Origin: Cephalopachus bancanus
Lineage: Eukaryota; Chordata; Mammalia; Primates; Tarsiidae
Assembly (NCBI GenBank): GCA_027257055.1
Contig: JAPVLO010000571.1
Location: forward strand, 372,001 to 436,000
DNA: 64,000 nucleotides
Reading direction: 5' to 3'
Both the position numbers and the translations under genes were made by a program. How positions within the stretch are numbered: the stretch's first letter is position 1; every line of letters begins with the position of its first letter. This document shows positions 11,120 through 48,100 of this stretch, in pieces. A model generated the notes under the pieces. The model did not search any database and had not been told where the DNA came from. It worked only from the letters and a program-made list of their open reading frames with translations.

Positions 11120-11260
11120 CTTCCTTTGGCGACGGGAAAAGGGGTCCCGGCGCCTGCGCAGAACCGGGCTGGGTGCTCGTCGCGGAGTGGTGGGGGGGGG
11201 CGCAGGGAGCGGGAGCTGCCGCCGCCGCCGCCGGAGCTAACCGCGGGGACCGAGATGCAG
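11120..11260 (+). other. SH2B1: Candidate SH2B1 non-coding first exon, form B
   Basis: A (GCC)n-rich leader runs to GAGATGCAG followed by a GTGGGA donor at 11261. It is typical of a CpG-island 5' UTR exon and would join exon 2 at 13553. The 5' edge is unknown. Two donors within 190 bp suggest alternative first exons. Confidence 0.45.
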
Positions 11261-12039
11261 GTGGGACCGGAACCGGAACCCCCCTCTTCAAGTGTCTCTT
11301 CCCTCTCCGCGACCCGGCCCCGGCGCCCGAGGGGAACCGTGGGTGGGGGTGGGCGTGGAAGGTCGGGGGCAGGAGGGGCGCTTGGCCCCCTGGAGAGTGC
11401 AGCAAACAGGGCTGGTCCCGCGGAGGCTGCCGCCCCGGGGAATGGGCGGGTGGGGGGTGTCCAGGCGGTCGGTTCGGAGTGGATTGACCACTGGGCCCGG
11501 AGGGTCCGAGCCAGGAGCGGAGCCTGCACCCTCCACCACCCGCCCTTCGGGAAATATCAGAACTGAGCCAAGAGGCAGGTGCACCGGGAAAATGTGTCTG
11601 AGTCCTGCTTGGCAGAAGAGAAACTGAGTCACCAGCTCAGGAACCGCAGGGTCAGCGGGCCTGAAGGGGGCTGGGTCTGTTTATGGTGCAGAGGGTGGGT
11701 GGGCCAGTGTGAGCTGAGGTGGCCTCTGGCTGGAGATTGGTCTCTGCTGTGTCTGCACCTCTTGGCTCGGTTCCCTCGTGCTCCAGGACTCCTGCATCTC
11801 CTGGCTGCTTCTTGTTGGTTTGGAGTTGTCCCCGTGGTTGGTGCCATCTAAGTGTGTAATGCCTAGGCCAAGGAGCAAGGGGAGGGATCGCTGACCTACA
11901 ACCTGCCTGTGGGTTTGAGCAGGAGTCTAAGGTCGCTGAGGGTTTGAGGAGACTTTCCTGAACTGCCCTGGCTCCAGTCCTGGGCCCCTTCACCATCACC
12001 TTAGCATATAGCATGGGGGAGGAGCACTAACAAAAGAAC

Positions 12040-12150
12040 TTTGGGTTGTGAATTCCACACCCAGTTCTGCCACTTTCTAGTTGTAAAGTCTTGGGAAGGC
12101 TTTTCCTTTCTCTTAGAAAATCCAAACCATGATACTGTTCTCCTTATGAA
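12040..12150 (+). mobile_element. MIR remnant
   Basis: TGCCACTTTCTAGTTGTAAAG and CTTGGGAAGGCTTTTCC are the decayed MIR core. Confidence 0.6.
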
Positions 12151-12159
12151 GATAGTAAT

Positions 12160-12400
12160 AATGGCAGGCATTTATTGTATGCTTACTTTGTGTCAAGTAC
12201 TGATATATTCCATTCCATTTAATTCTCCTGACAGATCTAGAGAGTAGGGATCATTAGCTCTGGTTAACAGGTAACAAAAACCGAGGCACAGAGAGAATAT
12301 GGAATTTGTTCAAGATCACACAGCTAGTAGGTGGCCGAGCTAGGGTTTCATCCCTAGTCTGACTCCAGAATCCATGGCCTCAACCAGCAGGCTAACCAGC
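12160..12400 (-). mobile_element. MIR
   Basis: ATTTATTGTATGCTTAC, then CGAGGCACAGAGAGAATATG and TCACACAGCTAGTAGGTGG: near-complete reverse MIR. Confidence 0.8.
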
Positions 12401-12942
12401 CTTTAGGGCATACTCCCCAGTGAGAGAAGAGGGAGGTGAGAAATCCTAGTGCCCTAGCTCCCTGGGCTGTTTTATTTACATTGTGGCCAGACCCAACCCA
12501 CTCTCCTCTGGTGCCAATGCCTCTGGGCCCCAGACTGAAGGGGCACCAAAGAAATAGGCTGTAGTCTGTCCAGGTCTCCTTCACACCATGCCTGGGTGCT
12601 GGACTCTGGGGTCAGCTTTCAAGACAATTGCTGTTTCAATCCATCCGTCCTCCGTAATGACTAGCCTCCCTCTGAAGAGCTGGACCATAAGGTGCATGAG
12701 GCAGAGTCTCCAAGCTCTACAGTCCCAGTCCCCCTCTGACTGAGCTGGGATGGTCTAGCTGGTCCTTGGGGACAAAGACTGCATGGGGAAAACAGTAGAC
12801 TTGGAGTTCTGAAACTTTTCTGAGCTTCGGTCTCCTCATCTATTAGAGAGGTTATTAAAACCTCTTACAGGGAAAGGTAAGATGACCACATGGACAGCTC
12901 TAGAATGGCACATGGGTATGTGTAATAAATATTGGCGGGCCC

Positions 12943-13233
12943 AGCCGGGCTTGGTGGCTCAGCCTGTAATCCCACACCTTTGGGAGGCTGATGTGAGTGG
13001 ATTGCCTGAGCCCGTGGGTTCAAGACCCGCCTGGGCAGGCGAGACCTCATCTCTACAATAAATACAAAAAAAAATTAGCCGGGCGTGGTAGCGCGCGCCT
13101 GTAATTCCGGCTACTCGGAAGGCTGAGGTGGAAGGATCGCCGGCGCCCAGCAGGTCGAGGCTGCGGTGGCTGGGAGCGGCCACTGCACTCCAGTCTGGAT
13201 GACAGAGTGAGACTCCAACTCAAAAAAAAAAAT
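12943..13233 (+). mobile_element. Young-type Alu, delta-4 variant
   Basis: 14-bp duplication ATATTGGCGGGCCC (12929-12942) / ATATTGGAGGGCCC (13234-13247). Reads CTGGGCAGGCGAGACC, lacking four bases. Confidence 0.93.
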
Positions 13234-13552
13234 ATATTGGAGGGCCCATCTTAGAGAAGGGAGGTGATCTGGAAAAACAGTTTTTGGAGGAAGGTACCCT
13301 CATCCCTATGCCCTCCTGGATCCAAAGCCAGGGAGAATGTTCGCGAAGGCAGTAGGATTGATGCAGGCTAGACACTGGAGGGCGAGTTGACTGGGCTTTG
13401 TGGGGTGTGGGGATCTGGGAGAGGGAACGGAGGTGTTGGGCTCTCTGAGGAATCTTAACCAGAGTAGGGAGTCTCTGGCTTGGGTGGGACTCTTCCCCCA
13501 GTCCCACCTCAGCAGTGACCCCATGTGTGTGCCTCTCTCTTCCTTCTGCAGC

Positions 13553-19718
<6,166 letters not shown>

Positions 19719-20125
19719 GACACCTGACCCCACCTTTTTCCACTCTTTGCTCCCCAGCCCTGGATTTGAGAGATTGGGCTGGGTAGGGACGTAGAGGAGA
19801 GGTAGAAATCCCCTCCCTCGTGGTTCCTGACCCTTGTTGGCCAAGGGCATATATGATGGTACAGGCAGCAGTTCAAGAGCCCTGTTAAACCCCCAGTTCA
19901 TACACTACAGGTGCCCCTTCCCCTAGGTAGGGGACTTGGGCTCCATTACCTCCCTAAGGGGCTCTTACGGTCAGCCCCATCCTTGGGGGTCACTTCCCCA
20001 TTACCACCCCTGAGCCCACAGAAGGGTGAGGGGGAAGGGCTGTCAGTTATATTAAGGTGGTTGTTGTTGTTGTTTTAAACAAAATGGAGAAGCATAAATA
20101 AATAAAAGGGTTTATCTCGGTTCCA
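19719..20125 (+). other. SH2B1: SH2B1 3' UTR
   Basis: Follows the TGA at 19716-19718. It contains a (TTG)n stretch and ends just past tandem AATAAA signals, giving a UTR of about 400 nt. Confidence 0.8.
20097..20106 (+). terminator. SH2B1: SH2B1 poly(A) signal, tandem AATAAA
   Basis: Two overlapping AATAAA hexamers (20097-20102 and 20101-20106) are followed within 30 nt by a TG-rich stretch, the usual downstream element. Confidence 0.85.
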
Positions 20126-20707
20126 TCGTGATGACTGTGGTCTGTGTTTGCAGTGGGGACTGGGACAAGTGGGTCAGGAAGGCAGCTCACTCAGTGTTGT
20201 GAGCTCCAGAGCTGAGAGGCCAGAGTGTTGGCCCAGGCTGAATCTGTCGCTCTCCAGTCCTGTGCTTTTAGAGCCATCATTCTCTGTAGGCTGTCTTGAT
20301 TGCTGAGCAGTAAGTGCAGAGCCAAATGGTGCTTCTTGGGGTTCCAGCCAGTTGTCTTAATGGGATAGGACAGCAAATGGCAGGATTGATGGTCTCCAAA
20401 GGCCCTTCCTGCTCTGAATTCTTGAGTTAAGGCTTCCTTCCCTAGGGATAAAGCAGGCAGTGAGAGATGATGGGGCCAGGGGGGAGGCACAGAGGCTGTG
20501 TTGGGAGGGGTTTAATGTGGCAGTCACAGAGTCTGGTAACAGGGGGGCCTGAGGGCAGGCTAACGGCCCCCCCTTTCTCAGAGCCAAATTGAAGGATGGA
20601 TGACAAAGCATTGGCTTCAGTCTTGGCTTTGCCTCTCGCTGGCTATAACCTGGCAAGGTGTAGCCACTCTGGACCATAGAATCCTCATCTGTAAAAAGTT
20701 TCATCTA

Positions 20708-20991
20708 GCCGGGCTCGGTGGCTCAGCCTGTAATCTCACACTTTGGGAGGCTGAGGTGAGTGGACTGCCTGAGTCCGCAGGTTCGTGACCCACCTGGGCA
20801 ACTTGGCGAGACCTCATCTCTACAATAAATCAAAAAGTAGTCGGGCGTGGTAGTGCGCGCCTGTAGTTCCAGCAACTTGGAAGGCTGAGGCGGTAGGATT
20901 GCCGGAGGCCAGCAGGTTGAGGCTGCAGTGGCCGGGAGCAGCCACTGCACTCCAGTCTGGGCGACAGAGTGAGACTCCAACTCAAAAAAAA
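20708..20991 (+). mobile_element. Young-type Alu
   Basis: Perfect 15-bp duplication AAAAAGTTTCATCTA at 20693-20707 and 20992-21006. Confidence 0.95.
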
Positions 20992-21009
20992 AAAAAGTTT
21001 CATCTAAGT

Positions 21010-24000
21010 CAGAACTGCTAACATGATTTATTTGACCTGCATAATATTTCCATTTGCGTTTCACATAAAAATTCAGATTACTGGCTTCTCTTAAAAATCA
21101 GAACATCAGCTGCACGGGTCCACCTCCACATCTGCTTCATTCTACCAGCTCATCTCACTATCCGAAGTGCCTGGCCCTGTGGGCATTTGAGTTTGCAGCA
21201 CCTCCTCCCCTTGCCAGCGCCCCCCCTCCTGCAATTAAACACTGCTCTCAGAATCAGTCTTCCTGAGCAGCAGCTGTGCTCTCCAACAGAGGGCACTCCT
21301 GGGCTTCCCTGCCGTGGGGGCATGAGTGCCAGCAAGAAGGGGCCAGGGTCTGAGGAATCCCACCTATCGTCCCCTCTCCACCTCCATTCAGCTCCACCTC
21401 ATACATCCTGCCTCACTCTCCCTCCCAGGCAGCATGGAGTGGACACTCTTGTGCCTCTCAGCCTCAGCCCCCACCTCCAGGAGGCCCTACCCATGCTCAT
21501 GACCTTGCTATTCTGGGCCTTGTGTCCTGTCGGGAGATGGACAGGAGACAGCTGGGCTCGTGGGCCACCCAGGCTGGGGGCTAGCTGGGGGAAGCCTGCT
21601 GGCTCGCCCTGTTTTGTCTAAGCCCTGGGGCTCCCCAAACCTTGACCTCAGGAGACTGGGGATAGAATTGGCCTTGAAGGGGGTGATGCTTTGGAGATCT
21701 GGGTGCTGTGTTCTCAGTGTGAGATGGCAAGCTCAGGCTGTGACACCCCAGGGTAAGCAGGGCCTGATCTCTCCTAATCTAGCAGCAACTGGTGCTCTGA
21801 GGCTCCCCCTCCCCCAAACCCTGCCAGCCTTCAGAGACTTGCCTTCCAAAGATCCCGCAGGAGAGGAGTACGAGGATGCCCACCCACTCCCCAGACTGAT
21901 ATGAAGGGGCTGATGGAGCCTGAGAGACATTCCCTCTGAGCTGTTCTTTGCAGATGGTTAAACCGAAGTGAAGTTCGGAACTGGTCAGGGATTGGCCTGG
22001 CCCTATCTCCATGTCCTTCAGAACTGGGTCTGTTCCATTCTTTCAGCTCCAGCCCTCAGGTATGAGAGGAGGAATGCCTTCCAGCCCTGGACTTGGAGAC
22101 CCCAGTGGGAAGGGAGCCAGAGGGCACCTCATCACTTAACCTCCATCCCAGTTCACACCCACAGTCTGTCTGATGGTGATCCTTTTGCAGCTCCTAGCTG
22201 GTGGCATTCTCTCTCTGGCTTCAGTTTCCCCCTCTGGGAAGCTGGGGCTGGTAGGATGAATAACCTTAAAGCTCCGTTGGCAGGAGTGTCCCGTAAAGCC
22301 TGCCTCCTGCCCTTCGCCTCATGCGCTCAACTACCTTGAAGCTGCCCCTCTCTCTGTCTGCCCCTCTCCATGTTTGGGCATTCCTGCTGCTGTAAGACAG
22401 TAGCCCCTGTCACTTCTCCAGGTGCCAGTGGGGAGACGCTGGCCAGTGCCAAAAGGCTTGGCAGGTGCTGAGTCTGACTCCAGCCTGAAGTGGGTGCTGG
22501 GCCAGGTGGAGGCGCCTGTTGATGGGACCCCCAGCACTCACACCCCATTGTCTGAGCTCCCACCACCACCCGGGTCACAGCAGGACTCCGCTTCAGGGGA
22601 GGGGTTTGTTGGAACCGAAAAGGGGGCGGGAAACAGCACCTTGTCCTCAACTCACCCAGGAGGGTGCGCCTCCCCCAAGTCCAGGCAGAAGGGATGCAAC
22701 TGAGAGGCTAAATGCTCAAGTTCCAACCCCCTTCTCAAAAGTGGGGGCCCCCCCTTCTTTGCCCGCCGCTCCTTTGCTGTTGTCTGCATAGTAGCTTAAG
22801 CCCCAGAGGAGGAAGCAGTCTAAAGAACCCTTTTGGTAGTCCATACTCCACATTCATTTCAGGAAACTGAGGCCTAGACAGAGGAAGGACTTGAGCCCAG
22901 GGTCACCAGGCTCCTTCCTCTCACTGACCTTTCACTATTACTGTCATTGAGCCTCTGCCTGTCTTCCCTGCCCTGCCCATACCCCCACGGTACCCTCCCT
23001 CTGCTCCTGCAGCAGCTGCCCTGGTGGTAACTAAGAGACGCCCCCATCCTGGAGCAGGGATAGGGAGGAGTGGTTCAGAGCAGCTGCTTCTCTGAGGAAG
23101 CTGACACCAAGTCCAGCCGCTCAGCAACAACTTGTGGCTTTGCACCCAGCGCTGGGGTCCCCGCCCACCTGGCTGCTGCTAGTCAGCTCTCTGCTGTCTC
23201 TTTTCCCCACCGCTCCTCAGACTTCCCTCAGACCCTGGTGGCCCTGTCTTTCCTCTCTCTCCTCCACAGCTCTATTCTGTCCTCATTTTCCCCAGACTTG
23301 ACCCCAGAAATCTGCCTCTCCCCATTCCTGAAGTTGGGAGCCTCTGCTTTATTCAGCTTCCCCAGGGCCCATTCCTTGACGTCTCTCTTGGGGCATGCCC
23401 AGCTTCTGAGCATAGGCCTGATCCTATTCCCTCTTGAGGACAGATGCAGCAGGGCTGGAGTGAAGTGAGGACCAAACACCTTTGGGGTCTGCCACGTAAA
23501 CCCCTTGAGTTAAAGAAAGTACACTGTGGAATGATGTGACCCTCATTCCATGACTTGGGGTGACCCTGCCCCATCTTGAAACAGTTATCCCTCCCCCTCT
23601 GCCATCAGCACATTTTGTAGCCTCTTGGGTTACCCGGCTGCCTGGGTGTCCCATTTTCTTGGGGGGGGGATTCCCTGTCGGGGATGGGGGGGGCCCTGAG
23701 GCCTATGTTCCCAGAAGCCGAGTTAGAGTGACGGACGGGGGGGCAGTTTAGGGGAGAGACAGGCAGTGCTGGCTTTGCTCACCAGGGCCTGGACACTAAA
23801 TCCCTTGTTGATGGCTGCAGCAACCCCTCCCTAGGGTAGGGTTACCATCTTCTGCCCTGTCCCCTTGACCCTCTCCCCTCCTTATTTCCCCTTGTCCCTT
23901 TAGAGCCACTTCCTCTGGTCCCCAAAAGATGTTCTTCCTTCTCCAGTCCCCCAAAGGCTTGGAGTATCTTTGCTCCTCCTGGAACAAAGTAGGTGAGAAA

Positions 24001-24240
24001 GAGGGAGACTGTGGCCATAGAAACAGGTTCAGGGCAGATGAGACAGGAAGGGGGGTGAGGAAAGTAAAAGGTGAGGTCCTGGAGTGGAAGCAGGCTTAAG
24101 GGAAGAATCAGGGGGATGAGTTTGGAATAGGAAATTCAGTGCAACTGGGGAAGTCAAGGCACTGGGGACGGGATAAGTGGCAGATGACAAAAAGTGAAGT
24201 CTCTCCCTGACCCCCCTTTCCTGGGGCTGGGGCCACCTTT
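21010..24240. other. SH2B1-ATP2A1 intergenic spacer
   Basis: Mostly single-copy, C/T-rich DNA. One MIR scrap at about 22850-22920 (AGGAAACTGAGGCCTAGACAG). No coding ORF recognised on either strand. Confidence 0.6.
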
Positions 24241-24609
24241 GCTTCCCTCATGAGTGACATCTCAGGCTGCAGCCCCACTGTTCCCCCTCTGTCAGCAGAA
24301 ATATCTCTCTCTTCTGACCCCTCCTGCTGGAGTGTCAGCCAGCCAATCCCTGATCTGGAGGAGGGGGAGCCTGGCCACCCCCTGCTCCCTCATAAGGACC
24401 AGCTGGGGGCTGGGGGGGGGTGGCCGGCTGCTGCAAGTGGGACGGGGGTCAGAGCTTTGTGGAGGGAAGAAAAACCTGGGGCGGGGCAGGAGAGAAAAAG
24501 GAAGAAACCCAGGCAGACAGGCAGGTGGACATACTGAGGAAGACCCCCACACAAGTGAGAACCCCGCAGAAGGAACACACCGCCCCCTGGCCCCCAGGAA
24601 GGGCGCACA
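24240..24609 (+). promoter_or_regulatory. ATP2A1: ATP2A1 promoter and 5' UTR region
   Basis: Contains a CAGCTG E-box at 24400-24405 beside CATAAGG, and a GGGGCGGGGC GC-box near 24479, within 210 bp of the ATG at 24610. E-boxes suit control by MyoD-family factors in skeletal muscle; that link is inference. The exact start site is unknown. Confidence 0.5.
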
Positions 24610-44323
<19,714 letters not shown>

Positions 44324-44550
44324 TGTCCTTTTGCCCCTTCTTCCCCACCTGATAGTGACGCATCTTCAGCCAGAGCTGTGGCACAGACCCCCGTCCCCTA
44401 CTCCCCATGACATGTTTCTGTTTATAAACACAATGTCCCCTTCATTTCTCCTTCCCCTCCAGCAACCTGCCTCCCTCCCAACCTTGTAAATCCTCCCGTT
44501 TCCCAGCTCTGTGGGGCTAGCAGGGACAAGGCGACTGACTGAGCTGCTTA

Positions 44551-44556
44551 TTTATT
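44551..44556 (-). terminator. RABEP2: Candidate RABEP2 poly(A) signal
   Basis: TTTATT on the plus strand is AATAAA on the minus strand. It lies about 560 nt past the RABEP2 stop and is the first good hexamer seen downstream. It is only 3 nt from the opposed ATP2A1 signal. Confidence 0.65.
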
Positions 44557-44559
44557 GAA

Positions 44560-44565
44560 AATAAA
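44560..44565 (+). terminator. ATP2A1: ATP2A1 poly(A) signal
   Basis: AATAAA about 240 nt after the 1b stop, followed by a TCTGGGCTCGCCTCTGTG-like GT-rich element. Confidence 0.88.
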
Positions 44566-45110
44566 TGACAGAAAAGTCTGGGCTCGCCTCTGTGCATGTC
44601 TTGAAGCCTGCGTCGGGCTCCTGTGGACAAGCATCTTAGTGTCATGCAGTCCAGAAAGCAGCGGCCTGTCCCAGGGCCGAGTGCACGGGCCCCACCGACA
44701 CTGATGGGGACTCCCAGCCCCTAAGGCTCGGTTGTACCCAGGGCAGGGGAAGGGACGCAACAGACTGGGAGCAGGTTGGGGGCGGCAGGAGGGCCGGGGC
44801 CCGCAGGAGGGCTGGAGCCCAGGAGGCAGCACAGCAGCCAAAAAGCCACAGGCCTGAGCCTGCACCTTTGGTTTCAGGAGGGGTTGGGACCCTCACCTAG
44901 GTGTCATCCCTGAGAGCAGGAGGCCCAGCTACCCCGGGAAGAGGCACTGGAGGGGCACAGTGGTGGCCCTGTCGCCTCAACCCCAGGCCTGGAGAGGGCA
45001 AGGACTCTGTCCAAGATCCCCCAGAGCCCAGGCCTCCTGGCTCTGGAGTGGAGAAAGGCAGTCGTCCCCAGGGTGGGGGCGGGGTGGAGGTGGGTTCTCA
45101 TCCTGGCCCC

Positions 45111-48100
45111 TCAGGTATCCTTGATGTCCCTAACGTCCCTCAGGGGTGCCTCGTCCATGATGCTGCGTACTTGCTCCAGTGTCTCTGCCTGGCGAATCCG
45201 CTCCAGGCGCACCTGTAGGGTTGGGGAAGGAAGCAGGGGACCCTTGGCAGAGAAATGCAGCCCCCACCCCAGCCGCCAGCCCAAGGGCAGGATCCAGGGC
45301 CAGTGTACCCAGGGGCCACCGCTGCAGTGGCCATCCCATCTTCCCCAACCTGCAGTGAAATCAAGTCAACGGAAGGAACAGGTCTCATGAGAGCAGCCTG
45401 AGGAAGTCTGGGGAACAGCAGCTGGCCACTGCATGGTTGGCCTCACGAATGTTCTGCACGGTCACATATCAGGCCCTGTGTTAAGGGCTTCACATGACTG
45501 ATCAAGATGCACACAAAAGAGCTTCGGCTTTTTCTGAGCAAAAGCTCAGGGGCGGTGGCCAGGCTTGGTGGCTCAGCCTGTAATCCCAGCACTTTGGGAG
45601 GCCAAGGTAAGTGGATTGCCTGAGCCCGCGGGTTCGAGACCCGCCTGGGCAACTTGACGAGACCTCATCTCTACAATAAATCAAAAAATTAGCCAGGCAT
45701 GGTAGCGCGTGCCTGTAGTTCCAGCTACTTGGAAGGCTGAGGTGGAAGGATCGTCGGAGACCCGCAGGTCGAGGCTGCAGTGGCCGGGAGTGGCCACTGC
45801 ACTCCCATCTGGGTGACAGAGTGAGACTCCAACTCAAAAAAAAAAAAAAAGCTCAGGGGGTAGGACCACGCCAGCCCGAGGAGGAGGAAGGGACTCCCTC
45901 AACTGGGGAACTGTCCTTGCGAGACCCAGGGCAGGTCACCTGGAGTCAGCCAGCCTGGTGGGGTGGGGACACGCCATACCTGCAGAGCCTGGGACAGTCG
46001 GACGAAATCCCTCTGCACTTGTTCGCTGGTCTCCAGCTCAGCCTGCAGTCGCAGCACTTTGGCCCTCTGTTCTGAGAGGAGGTCTGGGAGTCGGGCCTGC
46101 GGGGACAGGACACTGAGCTGGATTGGCTCAGCATGGGCCAGGCGGGAGGCTGTGTAGCCAAAGCATGGGAGGTCCCGACATGGTGCCCCCTCTGCACCAC
46201 CCCTGACTCTGACCTCCTCTGTCTGGCTGGAGCCTGGCAGTTGCCCTGGGGCTTCCTGCCACTTGACCTGAGGAAGACAAAAAGGCCGGGGGAGGGGGGG
46301 GTGGGGGTCTTCACATCTTGTCCCTCATCATGCCAGCCCCCGAGTTCTGCCTCACCTTGCTCTGTTCCTGCTGGATCCGCTCCATCTCCGTCCTCAGGCT
46401 GCACAGGGAGGCTGGGAAGCCAGGTGTAGGGCAAGGCGTCACACCCTCTCTCTTCCCCCGCCCAACCCCATCCCCCAGGCGGTGCCGGTCCGGTCCGTAC
46501 TCACCCTCCAGCACCTCTGTGTGGAAGGAGAGAAGAGAGGTCAAGGCTAGTGCTCACACCGCCCTCTCTCCCCTCCTGTTGCCCATGCCTGGGCCCATGT
46601 GGTCCCCTGCAGGGAGGGTGCCCTGGGCATAGGGGCTGGGGGCTCCTCTCTCCTCACCTGTCTCCTCCCGCTGCACCCTCAGCTGCCCCTCCAGGCTGGC
46701 CCTGGCTGCCGTCTCCTCCTCCAGTGCCTCACGCAGGGTCACAATCTCAATCCGCAGGCGCTCTGCCCCGTGCTCCTGGGCCTGCTGCCGGGCCCGCGCC
46801 TCCTGCTGCGTGCGGCGCACTAGCTGCTGCAGCTCCTGGAAGGGATTCGAGTCACCTGCTGGGCACGGGGCAGGAGGGCAGGAGCCACCGAAGGTCACTG
46901 GCCAGGTGAGGACTTTGGGGAGGAAAGGGGGTTAGGGAAGGAAGCAAGAAATGGCTAAAATGGAAATGAACAGATGCCCATGGCTCAGAGGACGGGTAAG
47001 CCCACTGTGGCACAGCAGTGGAAGTACATGAGTCATGGCCACACCCCACAATGTGGAGGATACTCAGGTGTGGTGCTGAGTGAAACTTCCAGAAGATCAC
47101 CTAGAGCAAGATGCCCTTCTGTAAAGCTCAACCAGCTGAAGTTAAGCACTCCACTGCTGACGTAATAAACACCATGCCAGAGAAAACAAGAAGGCAAAAC
47201 AGAGCCCAGGAATCTGGGACACAAAGCAGTTGGGGCCAGTCACATCTCTCAGGGCGGGAGGGGGTCCCAGGTGACCTCTGTATTTTTTTTTTTTTTTTTT
47301 GAGTTGGAGTTTCACTCCTTCGCCCAGACTGGAGTGCAGTGGCTGCTCCTGGCCACCACAGCCTCGACCTGCTGGGCTCTGGCGATCCTTCCACCTCAGC
47401 CTTCCGAGTAGCCGGAATTACAGGCGCGCGCTACCACACCCGGCTGATTTTTGATTTATTGTAGAAATGAGGTCTCACTGCCCAGGCGGGTCTCAAACCC
47501 ACGGGCTCAGGCAATCCACTCACCTCAGCCTCCCAAAGGCGCGGGATTACAGGCTGAGCCACCGAGCCCGGCTGACCTCTGTATTTCTAACCAAGTCACT
47601 TAGTAAGTCACAAGATGAACAAATTAAGTCAACAAAGGCCAGGCCCAGATCAATGATGACAACTTGCTGTGAGCCAGAGATTAGGACGAATTCTATCCTG
47701 TGGATCTCATGTCACTTAAAAATAATGCACAAAGCAAATTACTTCTTCCTTCATGTCAAACATTCTGTCACCTCATGCCAATGCTAAGAAGGGGATACGG
47801 TCCCATTTTGCAGATGAGGAAACTGAGCCTTAGCACCTCAGAGAAGTCAAATGAGTTAGCCAAGCTAATACACAGCAGCTTGGGTCTGCCCCAGCCCTGT
47901 GATCCTGGCCAATTCTCTGCTCTGCCCAGGGAAGAGAGGCCCTCAGGGTGGCCCCAGGCTCTCAGCACCCACACCCTGCTTACTGGCACCAAGCTGGGCA
48001 GCATCTCTTCCTCGCCCACATCCTGCTCTGGGCCCTGGGGAGCTGTGGATGGCAGCTGCTCAGCCCGGAGTCCTTGGTTTTCCTCGTTCAGTCGTTTTAC

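Larger units (their letters stand above)
10650..11600 (+). promoter_or_regulatory. SH2B1: CpG-island promoter of SH2B1
   Basis: This is a CpG- and GC-rich block in an otherwise CpG-poor neighbourhood. ACGTCA (11000-11005) and TGACGT (11007-11012) form a back-to-back pair of CRE half-sites. A combined YY1/ETS-like AGGATGGCGGAAGT lies at 11061-11074. There is no TATA box at a sensible distance. Position 2-3 kb upstream of the SH2B1 coding exon makes it the likely promoter. Transcription start sites are not determined. Confidence 0.8.

Noticed and set aside
10878..11632. Several 110-175 codon open frames on both strands
   Set aside because: CpG-island composition effect; the frames overlap one another and lack any recognisable domain.
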